64,000 nt of DNA, taken from NCBI GenBank assembly GCA_016744595.1, contig JADGEB010000002.1:96480-160479 (forward strand). Direction: 5' to 3'. A program made the position numbers and the translations under genes. The DNA is from Desulfuromusa sp. GTDB taxonomy: Bacteria > Desulfobacterota > Desulfuromonadia > Desulfuromonadales > Geopsychrobacteraceae. Below the pieces are notes generated by a model that was not told the DNA's origin, searched no databases, and was given only the letters and a program-made list of their open reading frames with translations. Position 1 is the stretch's first letter. Each line of letters opens with the position of its first letter. Shown one piece after another: positions 27,433-36,100 of the stretch.

Positions 27433-29417
27433 AGGGAATTCCTTTGATCATTGATGGTAAGGACAATATTACCAAACTCGTCCACACGTGCTGAGGCAAA
27501 GGGCGGGATAACGATTGTTGATGAGTACTCAATCAGAATCGCAGGACCATCAAACAAATTTCCGTTCTGAAGTTTTTCACGGCTGATAATTTTAGTTTGT
27601 TCGCTGATCCCGTCAAAGACAACATTGCGTTCATCCAATAGCGCTTCTGGAGCCAGTTTTTCCCCTTTGAATGGTAGCCTTGGGAATTCCGGTTTTTCCG
27701 GTTTGCCCAAGGCTCGCAGGCGGACATTAACCACTTCGATATCTTTATCGCGGTTGCAGTAGCCATAGGTTTTTTCATGAAGCAAATGAAATTGTTCGCG
27801 AAAATCTTGTGTGAAAGGAACCATGATTTCGTAAGATTGTCCCTGGTAGCGCATGTCAAGATAACGTTCTAACTCAATCCGTTCTGCTGCGACTCCTTCT
27901 TCCAGCAAATCTTCCTGTCCTCGGTTTTCCAGCGGATCGAAATGTAACTCTAATGCTTCTCGAACTATCTCGTTTTCACTGAGCATCACGGTTTGCGAAT
28001 AGTCCTTGATGACGTCAGACATCAGCATGCCAGTTGCTGATAAAATTCCCGGATTGCAGGGAATAAAAACCTGAGACATGTTCAGATCCCGCGCCAGATA
28101 GGCCGCATGCAGACCTCCGGCTCCGCCGAATGAGAACAGGGTAAATTCACGTGGGTCAAAGCCGCGTTCTACGGAAATCACCTTGATGGCGCGTTCCATC
28201 GTTGTGTTGGCGACGCTCAGAACTCCTTCTGCAAGTTCGGTCGGGGTCAATTCAAGTTGACTTGCCAGAGTTTCAAAGTGACTTTTAAGGGTCGATGCTT
28301 TCAAATCCATGGCTCCGCCAAGAAAATGATCTGGAATCAGGCGGCCGAGGAACAAGTTGGCATCCGTGACGGTGATATCGGATCCTTTACCGTAACAGAT
28401 CGGCCCTGGATCCGCTCCAGCACTTTCCGGCCCGACTTTGAGAGAGCCCCCAGCATCAACGTTCGCAATGGAGCCGCCGCCAGCACCTACCGTGTGGATG
28501 TTGATCATTGGCACCTTGACGGGATAATCGGCAATACTCGATTCCATAGTCAGTGGCAGATTATTATCGATCAGTGCGACATCGGTTGATGTTCCGCCCA
28601 TATCAAAGGTGATCAAGCGTGGAAAGCCAGCTATTTTTCCAAGTTCAAAGGCTCCTACAGCACCACCAGCTGGACCGGAGAGGATGGTACGAACCGATTC
28701 ACGCATCGCTGTTGCGGCAGAAATACTACCACCGTTAGATTGCATGATACGGAACGGCTGTTCACCAATCCGTTCAATCAAATAAGTGATATAGCGGCGC
28801 ATTTTTGGAGAAACATAGGCGTTGATGACGGTAGTTGAGGTTCGTTCATATTCGCGAAACTCTGAAAGGGTTTCGTGGGACAATGAGATAGGAACTCCCA
28901 ACCGGGAAAGAACTTTGCGGACTTTTTGCTCGTGTTTCGGGTTCGTGAAGGAGAAAAGGAACGAAACGGCAATCGATTCAACTTGTGCTGCGGTCAGAGG
29001 CTCAAGCAGGGTTTCTATGTCGGCTTCTGTTAGTTCGTCAATAATTTCCCCGGCTTGATTCACCCGACCCGGTAGGCCGAAACGCAGTTCACGTGGAATT
29101 AGTGGGGGGTTCTTCCGGTAGAAAAAATTGTACAGTTCGCCACGATTCTGTCGAGCAATTTCGATGACATCTTCAAAGTTTTGATTCGTTACCAGCGCAG
29201 TCAGAGCTCCACGTTTCTCCAGAATTGCATTGGTGGCAACAGTGGAACCATGAACCAGAGTATAACTGCGGTTAGCTGCTATATGTTGAATTCCTGCCAG
29301 CACTGCCTCAGCTGGGTTGGTTGGAGTTGAAAGTAACTTATATTCACCCCACTGGTCGCCATCTTTCCAAATGAAATCGGTAAAAGTTCCACCGGTATCG
29401 ACACCGATTGTAAGCAT
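27429..29417 (-). CDS. hyuA: HyuA-type hydantoinase/oxoprolinase subunit A (ATP-binding)
   Basis: 662 residues. The N-terminal Hydant_A_N domain starts TIGVDTGGTFTDF, an actin-like ATP-binding loop. The main domain has ILSGPAGGAVGAF, TFDMGGTSTDVALI and VGAGGGSIA, all characteristic of HyuA/OplA, and a C-terminal domain completes the subunit. It supplies ATP-dependent activation for amide hydrolysis or carboxylation together with HyuB. First gene of the operon that continues with hyuB and a TRAP transporter. An operator-like palindrome lies 27 bp upstream of the start. Confidence 0.92.
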   Translation of the reverse strand: MLTIGVDTGGTFTDFIWKDGDQWGEYKLLSTPTNPAEAVLAGIQHIAANRSYTLVHGSTVATNAILEKRGALTALVTNQNFEDVIEIARQNRGELYNFFYRKNPPLIPRELRFGLPGRVNQAGEIIDELTEADIETLLEPLTAAQVESIAVSFLFSFTNPKHEQKVRKVLSRLGVPISLSHETLSEFREYERTSTTVINAYVSPKMRRYITYLIERIGEQPFRIMQSNGGSISAATAMRESVRTILSGPAGGAVGAFELGKIAGFPRLITFDMGGTSTDVALIDNNLPLTMESSIADYPVKVPMINIHTVGAGGGSIANVDAGGSLKVGPESAGADPGPICYGKGSDITVTDANLFLGRLIPDHFLGGAMDLKASTLKSHFETLASQLELTPTELAEGVLSVANTTMERAIKVISVERGFDPREFTLFSFGGAGGLHAAYLARDLNMSQVFIPCNPGILSATGMLMSDVIKDYSQTVMLSENEIVREALELHFDPLENRGQEDLLEEGVAAERIELERYLDMRYQGQSYEIMVPFTQDFREQFHLLHEKTYGYCNRDKDIEVVNVRLRALGKPEKPEFPRLPFKGEKLAPEALLDERNVVFDGISEQTKIISREKLQNGNLFDGPAILIEYSSTIVIPPFASARVDEFGNIVLTINDQRNSL

Positions 29418-29443
29418 GTATCGTCCTCCTGTCTCTACTCGCA

Positions 29444-29458
29444 GATGGTTAAACCATC
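29444..29458. promoter_or_regulatory. Candidate GntR operator between the regulator gene and hyuA
   Basis: Perfect palindrome GATGGTTAAACCATC of the TGGT-N3-ACCA type, abutting the stop codon of the GntR gene and 27 bp ahead of hyuA. Position suggests control of hyuA-hyuB-TRAP by the adjacent regulator. Confidence 0.5.
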
Positions 29459-30376
29459 CTAGATGAGACTGCGAATCTGGTTTAATCCCTCTTCGTCGTG
29501 AAATCTGTTGTAGGTTACAATCTTCGGGATATGCTGAAACAGTTCTTCATTTTCCCGATAGGTTTGTTTGAATGTCAGTAGAATCTGAGTTTTCTTTATT
29601 AATTTAGAATCGTTCAGAATTTCACCCAAAGTGTAAATCCTGAAATTGGTGAAATCTTTCACAATGTTTGGATATGTCTGGCCAATCCGTTCGCGGATAT
29701 GTTCCGAAATAACTGCCAGGGTTATTTCGGTGTCACGTGGAATCAACGCAAAATTGAGCAGTTGTTCCATTGGGGGGGTGATTCGTAACGGAATCAATGG
29801 ACAATTGATTCCTGCATCACGAAGCCTTTTTTCACAGAAAAAGGTTGTGATGATCAGGTCGGCTTTTAACTGCCCGGTTTGCAGTTGTTCGATGACGTCG
29901 TCGATATAGCGCGGTGTCACTGGGACTTCAAGGGCAAGCTCCAACTCTTGCTTGCCGATTTCCAGTTCATAGAAATTTTTCTCGGTGTAAATAATGCGAC
30001 CGTCACCACTTGAATATTCAACAAGAGAGCCCATCAGAAGGGCAATCAGTTCATTGGCAGAAAAACCGGCCAGATTCAGGGTCTGGAGTTGGGTGGTTAC
30101 TTTTTGCTTGGCGTTGCGGTAGGCATCAACCTGCTCAGGTGAAAAGTTCCTGATAATTCGACTTCCCGATTTTCGTTTGGTTTCAATGTAGTTCTGTTTG
30201 GCCAAAGCGCCGTAGACATTTTTGATGGTGTTAACATTCACCTGCTTGAGTTTGGCAGCCTCTTCGGTTAGCGGAAGTTGTAAGACTTCAGCTCCGATAA
30301 TCTGGTCAATTATCTCAAAATAGAGCCGTTTGTTTTTGGTTAAAAATAGATCCGGATGGGTTGCCATTTTTCTCAT
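29459..30376 (-). CDS. GntR-family transcriptional regulator
   Basis: 305 residues from ATG 30376 (ATG 30367 is an equal alternative; neither has a clear ribosome site). The winged helix-turn-helix is at about residues 15-80 (LPLTEEAAKLKQVNVNTIKN, then a basic wing KRKSGSRII). The about 220-residue C-terminal region is neither FCD nor a clear UTRA match; it has short blocks (LKADLIITTFF; ITPPMEQLLNFALIP) that recall a periplasmic-binding-like effector domain. Encoded just ahead of hyuA on the same strand, so probably the local regulator of the HyuAB-TRAP genes. Confidence 0.8.
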   Translation of the reverse strand: MRKMATHPDLFLTKNKRLYFEIIDQIIGAEVLQLPLTEEAAKLKQVNVNTIKNVYGALAKQNYIETKRKSGSRIIRNFSPEQVDAYRNAKQKVTTQLQTLNLAGFSANELIALLMGSLVEYSSGDGRIIYTEKNFYELEIGKQELELALEVPVTPRYIDDVIEQLQTGQLKADLIITTFFCEKRLRDAGINCPLIPLRITPPMEQLLNFALIPRDTEITLAVISEHIRERIGQTYPNIVKDFTNFRIYTLGEILNDSKLIKKTQILLTFKQTYRENEELFQHIPKIVTYNRFHDEEGLNQIRSLI

Positions 30377-30568
30377 GAGAAGATTAGCGCACAGGACACG
30401 ATGGTGGCGCAAGAAAAAAGCCATAAAATTGTTTTAAATTGAGGAAGTGGGAACCATTTAGATAATGCTCTAGTTCTCTTTTTGACCGATAAGACTAGTG
30501 ACGTAGCTATAAATAATATCAATCATTTTTCCTGATGTTGCTGGGCTGAAAAGTTTTTCTTGCTCAAG

Positions 30569-30601
30569 CCTGTTCTTCATGTTACCAGAACAGGATTTTT
30601 T
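30569..30601 (+). terminator. Terminator-like hairpin in the abcF leader (possible attenuator)
   Basis: Stem CCTGTTCT/AGAACAGG (30569-30576 with 30587-30594), 10-base loop, then A and six T, ending 15 bases before the abcF start codon. No plus-strand gene precedes it, so it can only act on the abcF leader itself. Transcription attenuation is known for several ABC-F genes. Confidence 0.5.
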
Positions 30602-30616
30602 CTTGCGAGGCCAATT

Positions 30617-32251
30617 ATGATTCATCTGACAAATATCACCAAGCAACACGGTAATCGGGTGTTGTTCAAAAATGCTGGATTTCAAATTCTTCCGGGCAGT
30701 CGAACCGGATTGGTTGGTCCAAACGGGGCTGGGAAGTCGACTATATTTCGCCTGATTACTGGTGAGGAAGGGTTGGATGGCGGCGAAATCTCTTGCGCCA
30801 AAAAAACTGTCGTCGGCTATTTCTCTCAGGATGTCGGAGATATGTCAGGCCGCAGTGCACTTGAAGAGGTGGTCGCCGCATCAGAAGCAACTGTGGCACT
30901 TGGGGAAGAGATTCGCAAGATGGAAATGCAGATGTGCGATCCGCTGTCGGACGATGAAATGGCACAGTTGCTGGAACGTTACGGCAATGTCCAGCAGGAA
31001 TTTGAACATCGTGGGGGCTATGATTTGGAGTCGCGCGCTCAAGCTGTTCTCACCGGACTGGGAATTGGGCCAGATGATTATGATTGCCCGGTTGAGAGTT
31101 TTAGTGGTGGCTGGAAGATGCGGATTGCTCTGGCACAGATTTTGACACTGAATCCCGATGTTCTGCTGCTCGATGAGCCGACTAACCACCTTGATGTTGA
31201 GTCGATTGTTTGGTTGGAAAACTGGTTGGTGGATGAATATCAGGGGGCGCTGGCAATGACCAGCCATGACCGGGATTTTATGAATCGCCTGGTGTCCAAG
31301 ATTGTTGAGGTTGGTAACGGAATGATTACCAGTTACGCTGGGAACTACGATTTCTATCTGCGTGAGCGAGAAATACGGCGCGAACAGTTGATCGCGAGTC
31401 ATAAGCGACAACAAGAAATGCTTTCGAAAGAAGAAGAGTTTATCGCCAAGTTTGCTGCTCGGGCATCCCATGCGGCTCAGGTACAATCACGAGTGAAAAA
31501 ACTGGAGAAGATCGAAAGAATTGAACTTCCTCCAGAGCAAAAAACTGTTAGGTTCGAATTTTCACCCCCACCACGCAGCGGTGATGATGTTGTCGCAATT
31601 CAATCCTTGGGGAAGGTTTGGTCACTCGATGGTGGAGCTGATAAAGCCGTTTTTTCAGGGATTTCAGGAATGGTCAAGCGTGGCGACAAAATTGCTGTGG
31701 TCGGGGTCAACGGAGCGGGGAAGTCAACTTTTCTCAAAACCCTCTCTGGTTTAACTGATCCTACTGAAGGCACCGTTACGATTGGTGCCAATGTCTTCTC
31801 TGGATATTTCAGCCAACATTCGATGGAAGTGCTTGATCCCAAGAAGACTGTTTTTGAGACGGTTCAGGATGCCCTGCCGCAGCAGACCATCGGTGTGCTA
31901 CGCAACCTTTGTGCGGCATTTTTATTTCAGGGCGATGATGTCGACAAGCGGGTTGATAAACTTTCTGGTGGAGAGAAGTCGCGACTGGTATTGGCAACTT
32001 TGCTAGGTCGACCGTTGAACCTGCTGATTCTGGATGAACCAACTAACCACCTGGATATTCAGTCACGTGAAGTTCTTCTTGAGGCATTGCAAGGCTTTAC
32101 AGGAACTTTGTTGTTAGTGAGTCACGACCGCCATTTTCTTCGTTCATTGGTTGAGCGGGTGTTCGAGATTGACCATGGTGTGATGATCCCTTATGAGGGA
32201 AATTATGAATACTATCTGGACAAAACCGGGCATGAGCATAAAGCAATATAA
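30617..32251 (+). CDS. ABC-F family ATPase (translation factor or ribosome protection type)
   Basis: 544 residues from ATG 30617 (GCGAGG upstream). Two ABC domains and no membrane segment: Walker A GPNGAGKST and GVNGAGKST, signatures SFSGGWKMRIAL and LSGGEKSRLVL, Walker B LLLDEPTNHLD and LILDEPTNHLD. The inter-domain linker (about 235-310) is the helical P-site tRNA-interaction motif of the family. Length suits the Uup/YbiT/YheS groups without a C-terminal coiled coil. It acts on the ribosome; whether it protects against antibiotics is not known. Single gene, with a possible attenuator in its leader. Confidence 0.9.
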   Translation: MIHLTNITKQHGNRVLFKNAGFQILPGSRTGLVGPNGAGKSTIFRLITGEEGLDGGEISCAKKTVVGYFSQDVGDMSGRSALEEVVAASEATVALGEEIRKMEMQMCDPLSDDEMAQLLERYGNVQQEFEHRGGYDLESRAQAVLTGLGIGPDDYDCPVESFSGGWKMRIALAQILTLNPDVLLLDEPTNHLDVESIVWLENWLVDEYQGALAMTSHDRDFMNRLVSKIVEVGNGMITSYAGNYDFYLREREIRREQLIASHKRQQEMLSKEEEFIAKFAARASHAAQVQSRVKKLEKIERIELPPEQKTVRFEFSPPPRSGDDVVAIQSLGKVWSLDGGADKAVFSGISGMVKRGDKIAVVGVNGAGKSTFLKTLSGLTDPTEGTVTIGANVFSGYFSQHSMEVLDPKKTVFETVQDALPQQTIGVLRNLCAAFLFQGDDVDKRVDKLSGGEKSRLVLATLLGRPLNLLILDEPTNHLDIQSREVLLEALQGFTGTLLLVSHDRHFLRSLVERVFEIDHGVMIPYEGNYEYYLDKTGHEHKAI

Positions 32252-32423
32252 TTGGTGTTTTCTTGATGCCTTCATCTCCAAGATCAATCTCTTTTATTTA
32301 ATGGTGGTGTTTTGAGAAGTTAGTTTCGTCTCAAGATGTGGATCTTGTAGAAAGGGTTGCGTACAAAGCTGGATATCGATACCAATGAACACGGGAAATT
32401 GTTTTTTTGGTTTTGCTACAGTT

Positions 32424-32456
32424 AAAAACGGGGTGAAGTCGTTGAACTCCACCCCG
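32424..32456 (-). terminator. Rho-independent terminator of the small lipoprotein gene
   Basis: Minus-strand stem CGGGGTG/CACCCCG (32429-32435 with 32450-32456), extended by inner pairs, followed by five U. Lies about 70 bp past the lipoprotein stop. The rest of 32252-32524 holds nothing recognisable. Confidence 0.75.
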
Positions 32457-32524
32457 CTCAGAAAATGGTTGAGAGGCTGAACTTTTACCAACATCAGTCC
32501 GACAAGGCAGATGTTGTTCTTATT

Positions 32525-32899
32525 TCAATATTCAACCTTGCCGCTTTTAGGTCCTTTCCAATCAAATGAAACAATCTTTCCGTCTTTCCATCCAATATCA
32601 AAAGTCCTGACTGTGCCTGTAGCTGTTTCAGACTTCTCACAGCTTTCGACGGTTACTTCAGCCGTATAGAGAACCGTTCCACCCTTCTTATCCGTGTTTG
32701 TAATTTTAGACGCTCCTAGATTACAGGCTTGCAAGGACTCAGGCACGACTCCCGGTGCTGAAGAGTACTTGTTCACAACCGTTGCAATTTTTTCTTGTGA
32801 GCTCAGAGCTCCCATGAATTCTTTCATTTCTGGGGCAACGGAGTTACTACATCCGGTTAAAAATAGAAAGAGGACTATACTTGTTAAAAGTTTTCTCAT
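32525..32899 (-). CDS. Small lipoprotein of unknown function
   Basis: 124 residues. Type II signal peptide with lipobox LTGC (Cys at residue 17), so the mature protein is lipid-anchored. The remaining about 108 residues are soluble, with three further cysteines (CNLGAS, ESCEKS) that could form a disulfide. The C-terminus FDIGWKDGKIVSFDWKGPK looks like a small beta domain. No family is recognised. Monocistronic, with its own terminator and a good ribosome site (AGGAGGAAT). Confidence 0.75.
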   Translation of the reverse strand: MRKLLTSIVLFLFLTGCSNSVAPEMKEFMGALSSQEKIATVVNKYSSAPGVVPESLQACNLGASKITNTDKKGGTVLYTAEVTVESCEKSETATGTVRTFDIGWKDGKIVSFDWKGPKSGKVEY

Positions 32900-33005
32900 G
32901 CTATTCCTCCTGTAGTTTGTGTTTTTATTGGGGCTTCTAAACCCATAATGATGTTGTCATTTTTTTACAATCCATTTGAAATAGCCTGTTGAGTTGTCGT
33001 ATCGA

Positions 33006-34838
33006 TCAGGCTGCGGTCACCTCCAGCAGTGGCTGTGCGTTTTTTTCAATGTCCTCACCAATGATGACCAGAAAATTTTCCCCAGGGAGTTCTTCGGCTG
33101 TCGGGGTCAGGTTGTGAGATCCAGGTACATATTGATAATAGTAGCGATCTTCGTTGTCTGTGAATTGCATGACTCCCTTAATCCTAAGAACTTTTTCTGA
33201 CAACTGTGTTGCTTTTGTAAGAAACAGGTCTTTATCCAGAGGAGCCTTCAATTCAACTAGAATGCTGGAGATATTTTGACTGCCATGAGTATGGTGCTTC
33301 GTCGTCTTGATTCGCTTAAGGCTATCTGTAAGTTGGATGTTTCCGGTCAGGTTGACACCGTACAGTTGTGGTGCTGAGAAGTCCCCATGGTTGCCATGAT
33401 GAATTTTTGCAAGGGGATTCAGGGTTTGAATTTCCTCTGTTAGATTGTTGAGTTTAGCCGCCGGGATGCCTTCAGTTTTGTTCATCAGGATCACATCTGC
33501 AAGGATAACTTGTTCTCTGGCAACACCGTACTTTTGTAAAGCTACAAATCCCTGCGTAGCATCGATGACGGTTGTGATCGAGCAGAAGTCGAGTTGGTCT
33601 TCCAGTTCGGACACTTCATTTAGAAAATTGGCGGGATTTGCCAGCCCGGTTGTTTCAACAACGACAAAGTCAGGCTGAAAACCGGAAATAATTTCTGACA
33701 GTGCCAGCTTCAAACTTCCAGACAGTGTGCAGCAGATACATCCTTCATCCATTTCGGTCACAGCGTAATGCTGGCCGATCAGGTGGGTATCAAGGCTTTT
33801 CGCTCCAATTTCATTTTGAACTATAGCGACGAAGGCATTACGCTCGGCCTGATATTCAATAAAATGATTAAGGAAACTGGTTTTACCTGAGCCGAGAAAG
33901 CCAGTCAGTATGATTAATTTCGGACGTTCAGTGATGCCCATCGTATTTTTATCAACACTGAAACGGGCTCCAGGAACTTGCGCCTGCCACCAAGCCTCAT
34001 CTGCATATTCAAGCGGTTTTGAAGTGGGTGAGTGCCACAGGATATCGGTTTGTAAATCATCGCTATCAGGTTGTGGTAACGGGCTATTTCTCCCCCAGGT
34101 TAATGCGAGGTTGATGACTTTGACATCTGGATGTTGTTTCTGTTGGAGGCGCTGGTCATGGTGATATATATAATGATGGCCAACCCGATAACTGCGTTTT
34201 AGGTGTCTTGGTGCCTCTTCAAGGCAGAAACTGAACGAAGTGGCAATGACCCTAAAAAAATTGAGAGCAAGAGAGAAAGAGGCGAGATTCTGATCAACCT
34301 CACCGGGAGCAACGACCTGATTCTGTCGATTTTCTCTGGTTATGGTCACGCCATCTGCACTGATCAGGATTAGTTGATCCGCCGCCACAAGCGAAAGTTC
34401 TACTGCTTTGTTTTCAGAGTCGAAAGTCAGCTTGAACTGACCGATATGAAAGAGCGTTTTTAGGGTTTCATGAGTTGTAAATTCACGGACATGATGCAGG
34501 TAGTCAGGTTGCAGGGCTGCGATACAGGCCGCGACAGAGAATGATTCCAGCCACTCTTCCTCTGGTGAAGGGAAATAATACAGGTCGAATGTGGCATGAG
34601 CCTGTCCGTGTTGTTGTGTTGCCCCCACAAGGTTGAGCCCAAAAACGCCCTCCTGCTCGGCGATTTTAACACTGAAGCCATTATTCGGACATTCTTTAAC
34701 TCCACGCCAGCCAAGACGTTGTCTTACTCCCGGAATGAAATTAGCGCGTAACATAACGACCGGCAGTAGTTTTGTGGCAACCAGCTTCGCATCAGCAAGG
34801 ACGGCTGGTGGCAGAATTGTGTTCAGTCGTCTTAACAT
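33006..34838 (-). CDS. CobW/COG0523-type metallochaperone GTPase with long N-terminal extension
   Basis: 610 residues from ATG 34838 (GGAG 8 bp upstream). The C-terminal half is a standard COG0523 G3E GTPase: P-loop LTGFLGSGKTSF at about 312-323, the metal-binding CxCC motif in EGCICCTLSG, ETTGLANP and NKTEG, then a CobW C-terminal domain. The first about 300 residues are unrelated to CobW and carry no motif I know. They contain a histidine cluster around VGHHYIYHHDQ. COG0523 proteins deliver zinc, cobalt or another metal to client proteins. It ends the operon with the Tat metallo-hydrolase and the polytopic protein, which may be its clients. Confidence 0.85.
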   Translation of the reverse strand: MLRRLNTILPPAVLADAKLVATKLLPVVMLRANFIPGVRQRLGWRGVKECPNNGFSVKIAEQEGVFGLNLVGATQQHGQAHATFDLYYFPSPEEEWLESFSVAACIAALQPDYLHHVREFTTHETLKTLFHIGQFKLTFDSENKAVELSLVAADQLILISADGVTITRENRQNQVVAPGEVDQNLASFSLALNFFRVIATSFSFCLEEAPRHLKRSYRVGHHYIYHHDQRLQQKQHPDVKVINLALTWGRNSPLPQPDSDDLQTDILWHSPTSKPLEYADEAWWQAQVPGARFSVDKNTMGITERPKLIILTGFLGSGKTSFLNHFIEYQAERNAFVAIVQNEIGAKSLDTHLIGQHYAVTEMDEGCICCTLSGSLKLALSEIISGFQPDFVVVETTGLANPANFLNEVSELEDQLDFCSITTVIDATQGFVALQKYGVAREQVILADVILMNKTEGIPAAKLNNLTEEIQTLNPLAKIHHGNHGDFSAPQLYGVNLTGNIQLTDSLKRIKTTKHHTHGSQNISSILVELKAPLDKDLFLTKATQLSEKVLRIKGVMQFTDNEDRYYYQYVPGSHNLTPTAEELPGENFLVIIGEDIEKNAQPLLEVTAA

Positions 34839-34869
34839 GGCTCTCGCTCCTATAATCCTATGGTGTGCA

Positions 34870-34898
34870 GTTGGGCTGTCCTTCAAGGACAGCCCAAC
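34870..34898 (-). other. Intercistronic stem-loop between the metallo-hydrolase and CobW-type genes
   Basis: A 13-bp perfect stem (GTTGGGCTGTCCT with its complement) and a 3-base loop, without a U-run on either side. More likely an mRNA-processing or stability element than a terminator; it would set expression of the GTPase relative to the genes upstream. Confidence 0.6.
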
Positions 34899-34928
34899 AT
34901 TTCACTTGTGATCTGTAGCGTGTCCAAG

Positions 34929-36086
34929 TTAGCCGAATGTTATGATATCTCCATTGCCTAAATAAGCCTTATCTTTGGAGCGGTGTTGAGCCGTCCCTTC
35001 TATGACCGGATAACCTGCTGTGATAAATTTCTTGGCGCACAGAACTCCGGTACAATGGTTACAACCGATTCGATCAAAGTCATAGTTGCGCAGGGAAATT
35101 ACCAGATCGTCATACTTGGGATCCCAGTCGTCAAATGGCGAAATGTGGAGTCCGCCATAGATTCCGTGGAAATTATCGTTTTCGTATTTGATTTCTTTGT
35201 ATGCGGTTTCGGCAAATTGGATGATCCCCTGGTGACAACAACCGGTGACGCTGACCAAGCCTTTGTCGACGACGTTGAAATACATCGATTGTTCACCGTA
35301 AACTCGGCAGATGATTGGGATATCGAAAACAAATGTCGCCATGCCTGGAATGTGTGGATTCAATCCTATCGGTACGGTGACAACCTTCCCTGTGTGGCCA
35401 CAATCCTTGATGTACTGCAATCCTTCCGAATAAAATCCTTCAGGAATATAGAGGGTGATGGTCGGGTCATATTTGAGTGTGACTGGCAGACCCCAGAAGT
35501 GATCGAAGTGTTCGTGAGAGATGAACAATGCTTCAATCTCTCGGTTGAGAAGCATCTTGTCGATCCCTTCACGTTTGAAGCATTCGTGAGTCCAGGCATA
35601 ACTCCAGCCTGTATCGAGCAAAAACTTCCGTTTTTTTCCAGACATTTCTTCAACTTCGACCAATGCGGCAAAACCACCGGCATTTTCTGGATGGACACAA
35701 TTCTTGACACAAATATCCCAGGCCTCATCAACTTTGTCGGGCAGCAGGTGTTTAATTTTATCCATTCCATCCTGGTAGCTGCCCTTTCCCAACCCTTGTC
35801 CGTTGCCGAATGGAGGCCAATTATAGTCGTACTGGTTAACCAGTAATCCGCCGGCCCCCTTGATGTCACCCATCAGAACAGAATTTTCAAACCAGCTGGT
35901 TTCGCTGACATTGGTCACCTTGACACTTTTGCAGACACCAATATCGGTCATCTTCCGGACGGTTTCCGGGAAGTATTTTTTTCTTAAGGGCGAATAGGAG
36001 TAGACTCCCATTGCTCCCAACATTCCGAGCCCCACTCCGGTTGTTGCTCCTTTAAGAAAATCGCGGCGTTTTATATTGTCTGACAT
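34929..36086 (-). CDS. Tat-exported metallo-beta-lactamase-fold hydrolase (COG1237 type)
   Basis: 385 residues. The N-terminus MSDNIKRRDFLKGATTG has the twin-arginine motif RRDFLK followed by a glycine-rich hydrophobic stretch, so export of the folded protein is likely. The catalytic core has LLDTGWS, the metal motif SHEHFDHFWG (HxHxDH), VTGCCHQGI, YGGLHIS and CNHCTG, the order typical of COG1237 proteins related to dihydropterin-type phosphate synthases. An insert of about 70 residues before the core contains several Cys. The substrate is unknown. It lies 14 bp after the polytopic membrane protein gene. Confidence 0.85.
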   Translation of the reverse strand: MSDNIKRRDFLKGATTGVGLGMLGAMGVYSYSPLRKKYFPETVRKMTDIGVCKSVKVTNVSETSWFENSVLMGDIKGAGGLLVNQYDYNWPPFGNGQGLGKGSYQDGMDKIKHLLPDKVDEAWDICVKNCVHPENAGGFAALVEVEEMSGKKRKFLLDTGWSYAWTHECFKREGIDKMLLNREIEALFISHEHFDHFWGLPVTLKYDPTITLYIPEGFYSEGLQYIKDCGHTGKVVTVPIGLNPHIPGMATFVFDIPIICRVYGEQSMYFNVVDKGLVSVTGCCHQGIIQFAETAYKEIKYENDNFHGIYGGLHISPFDDWDPKYDDLVISLRNYDFDRIGCNHCTGVLCAKKFITAGYPVIEGTAQHRSKDKAYLGNGDIITFG

Positions 36087-36100
36087 AGGAACCTCCTACA

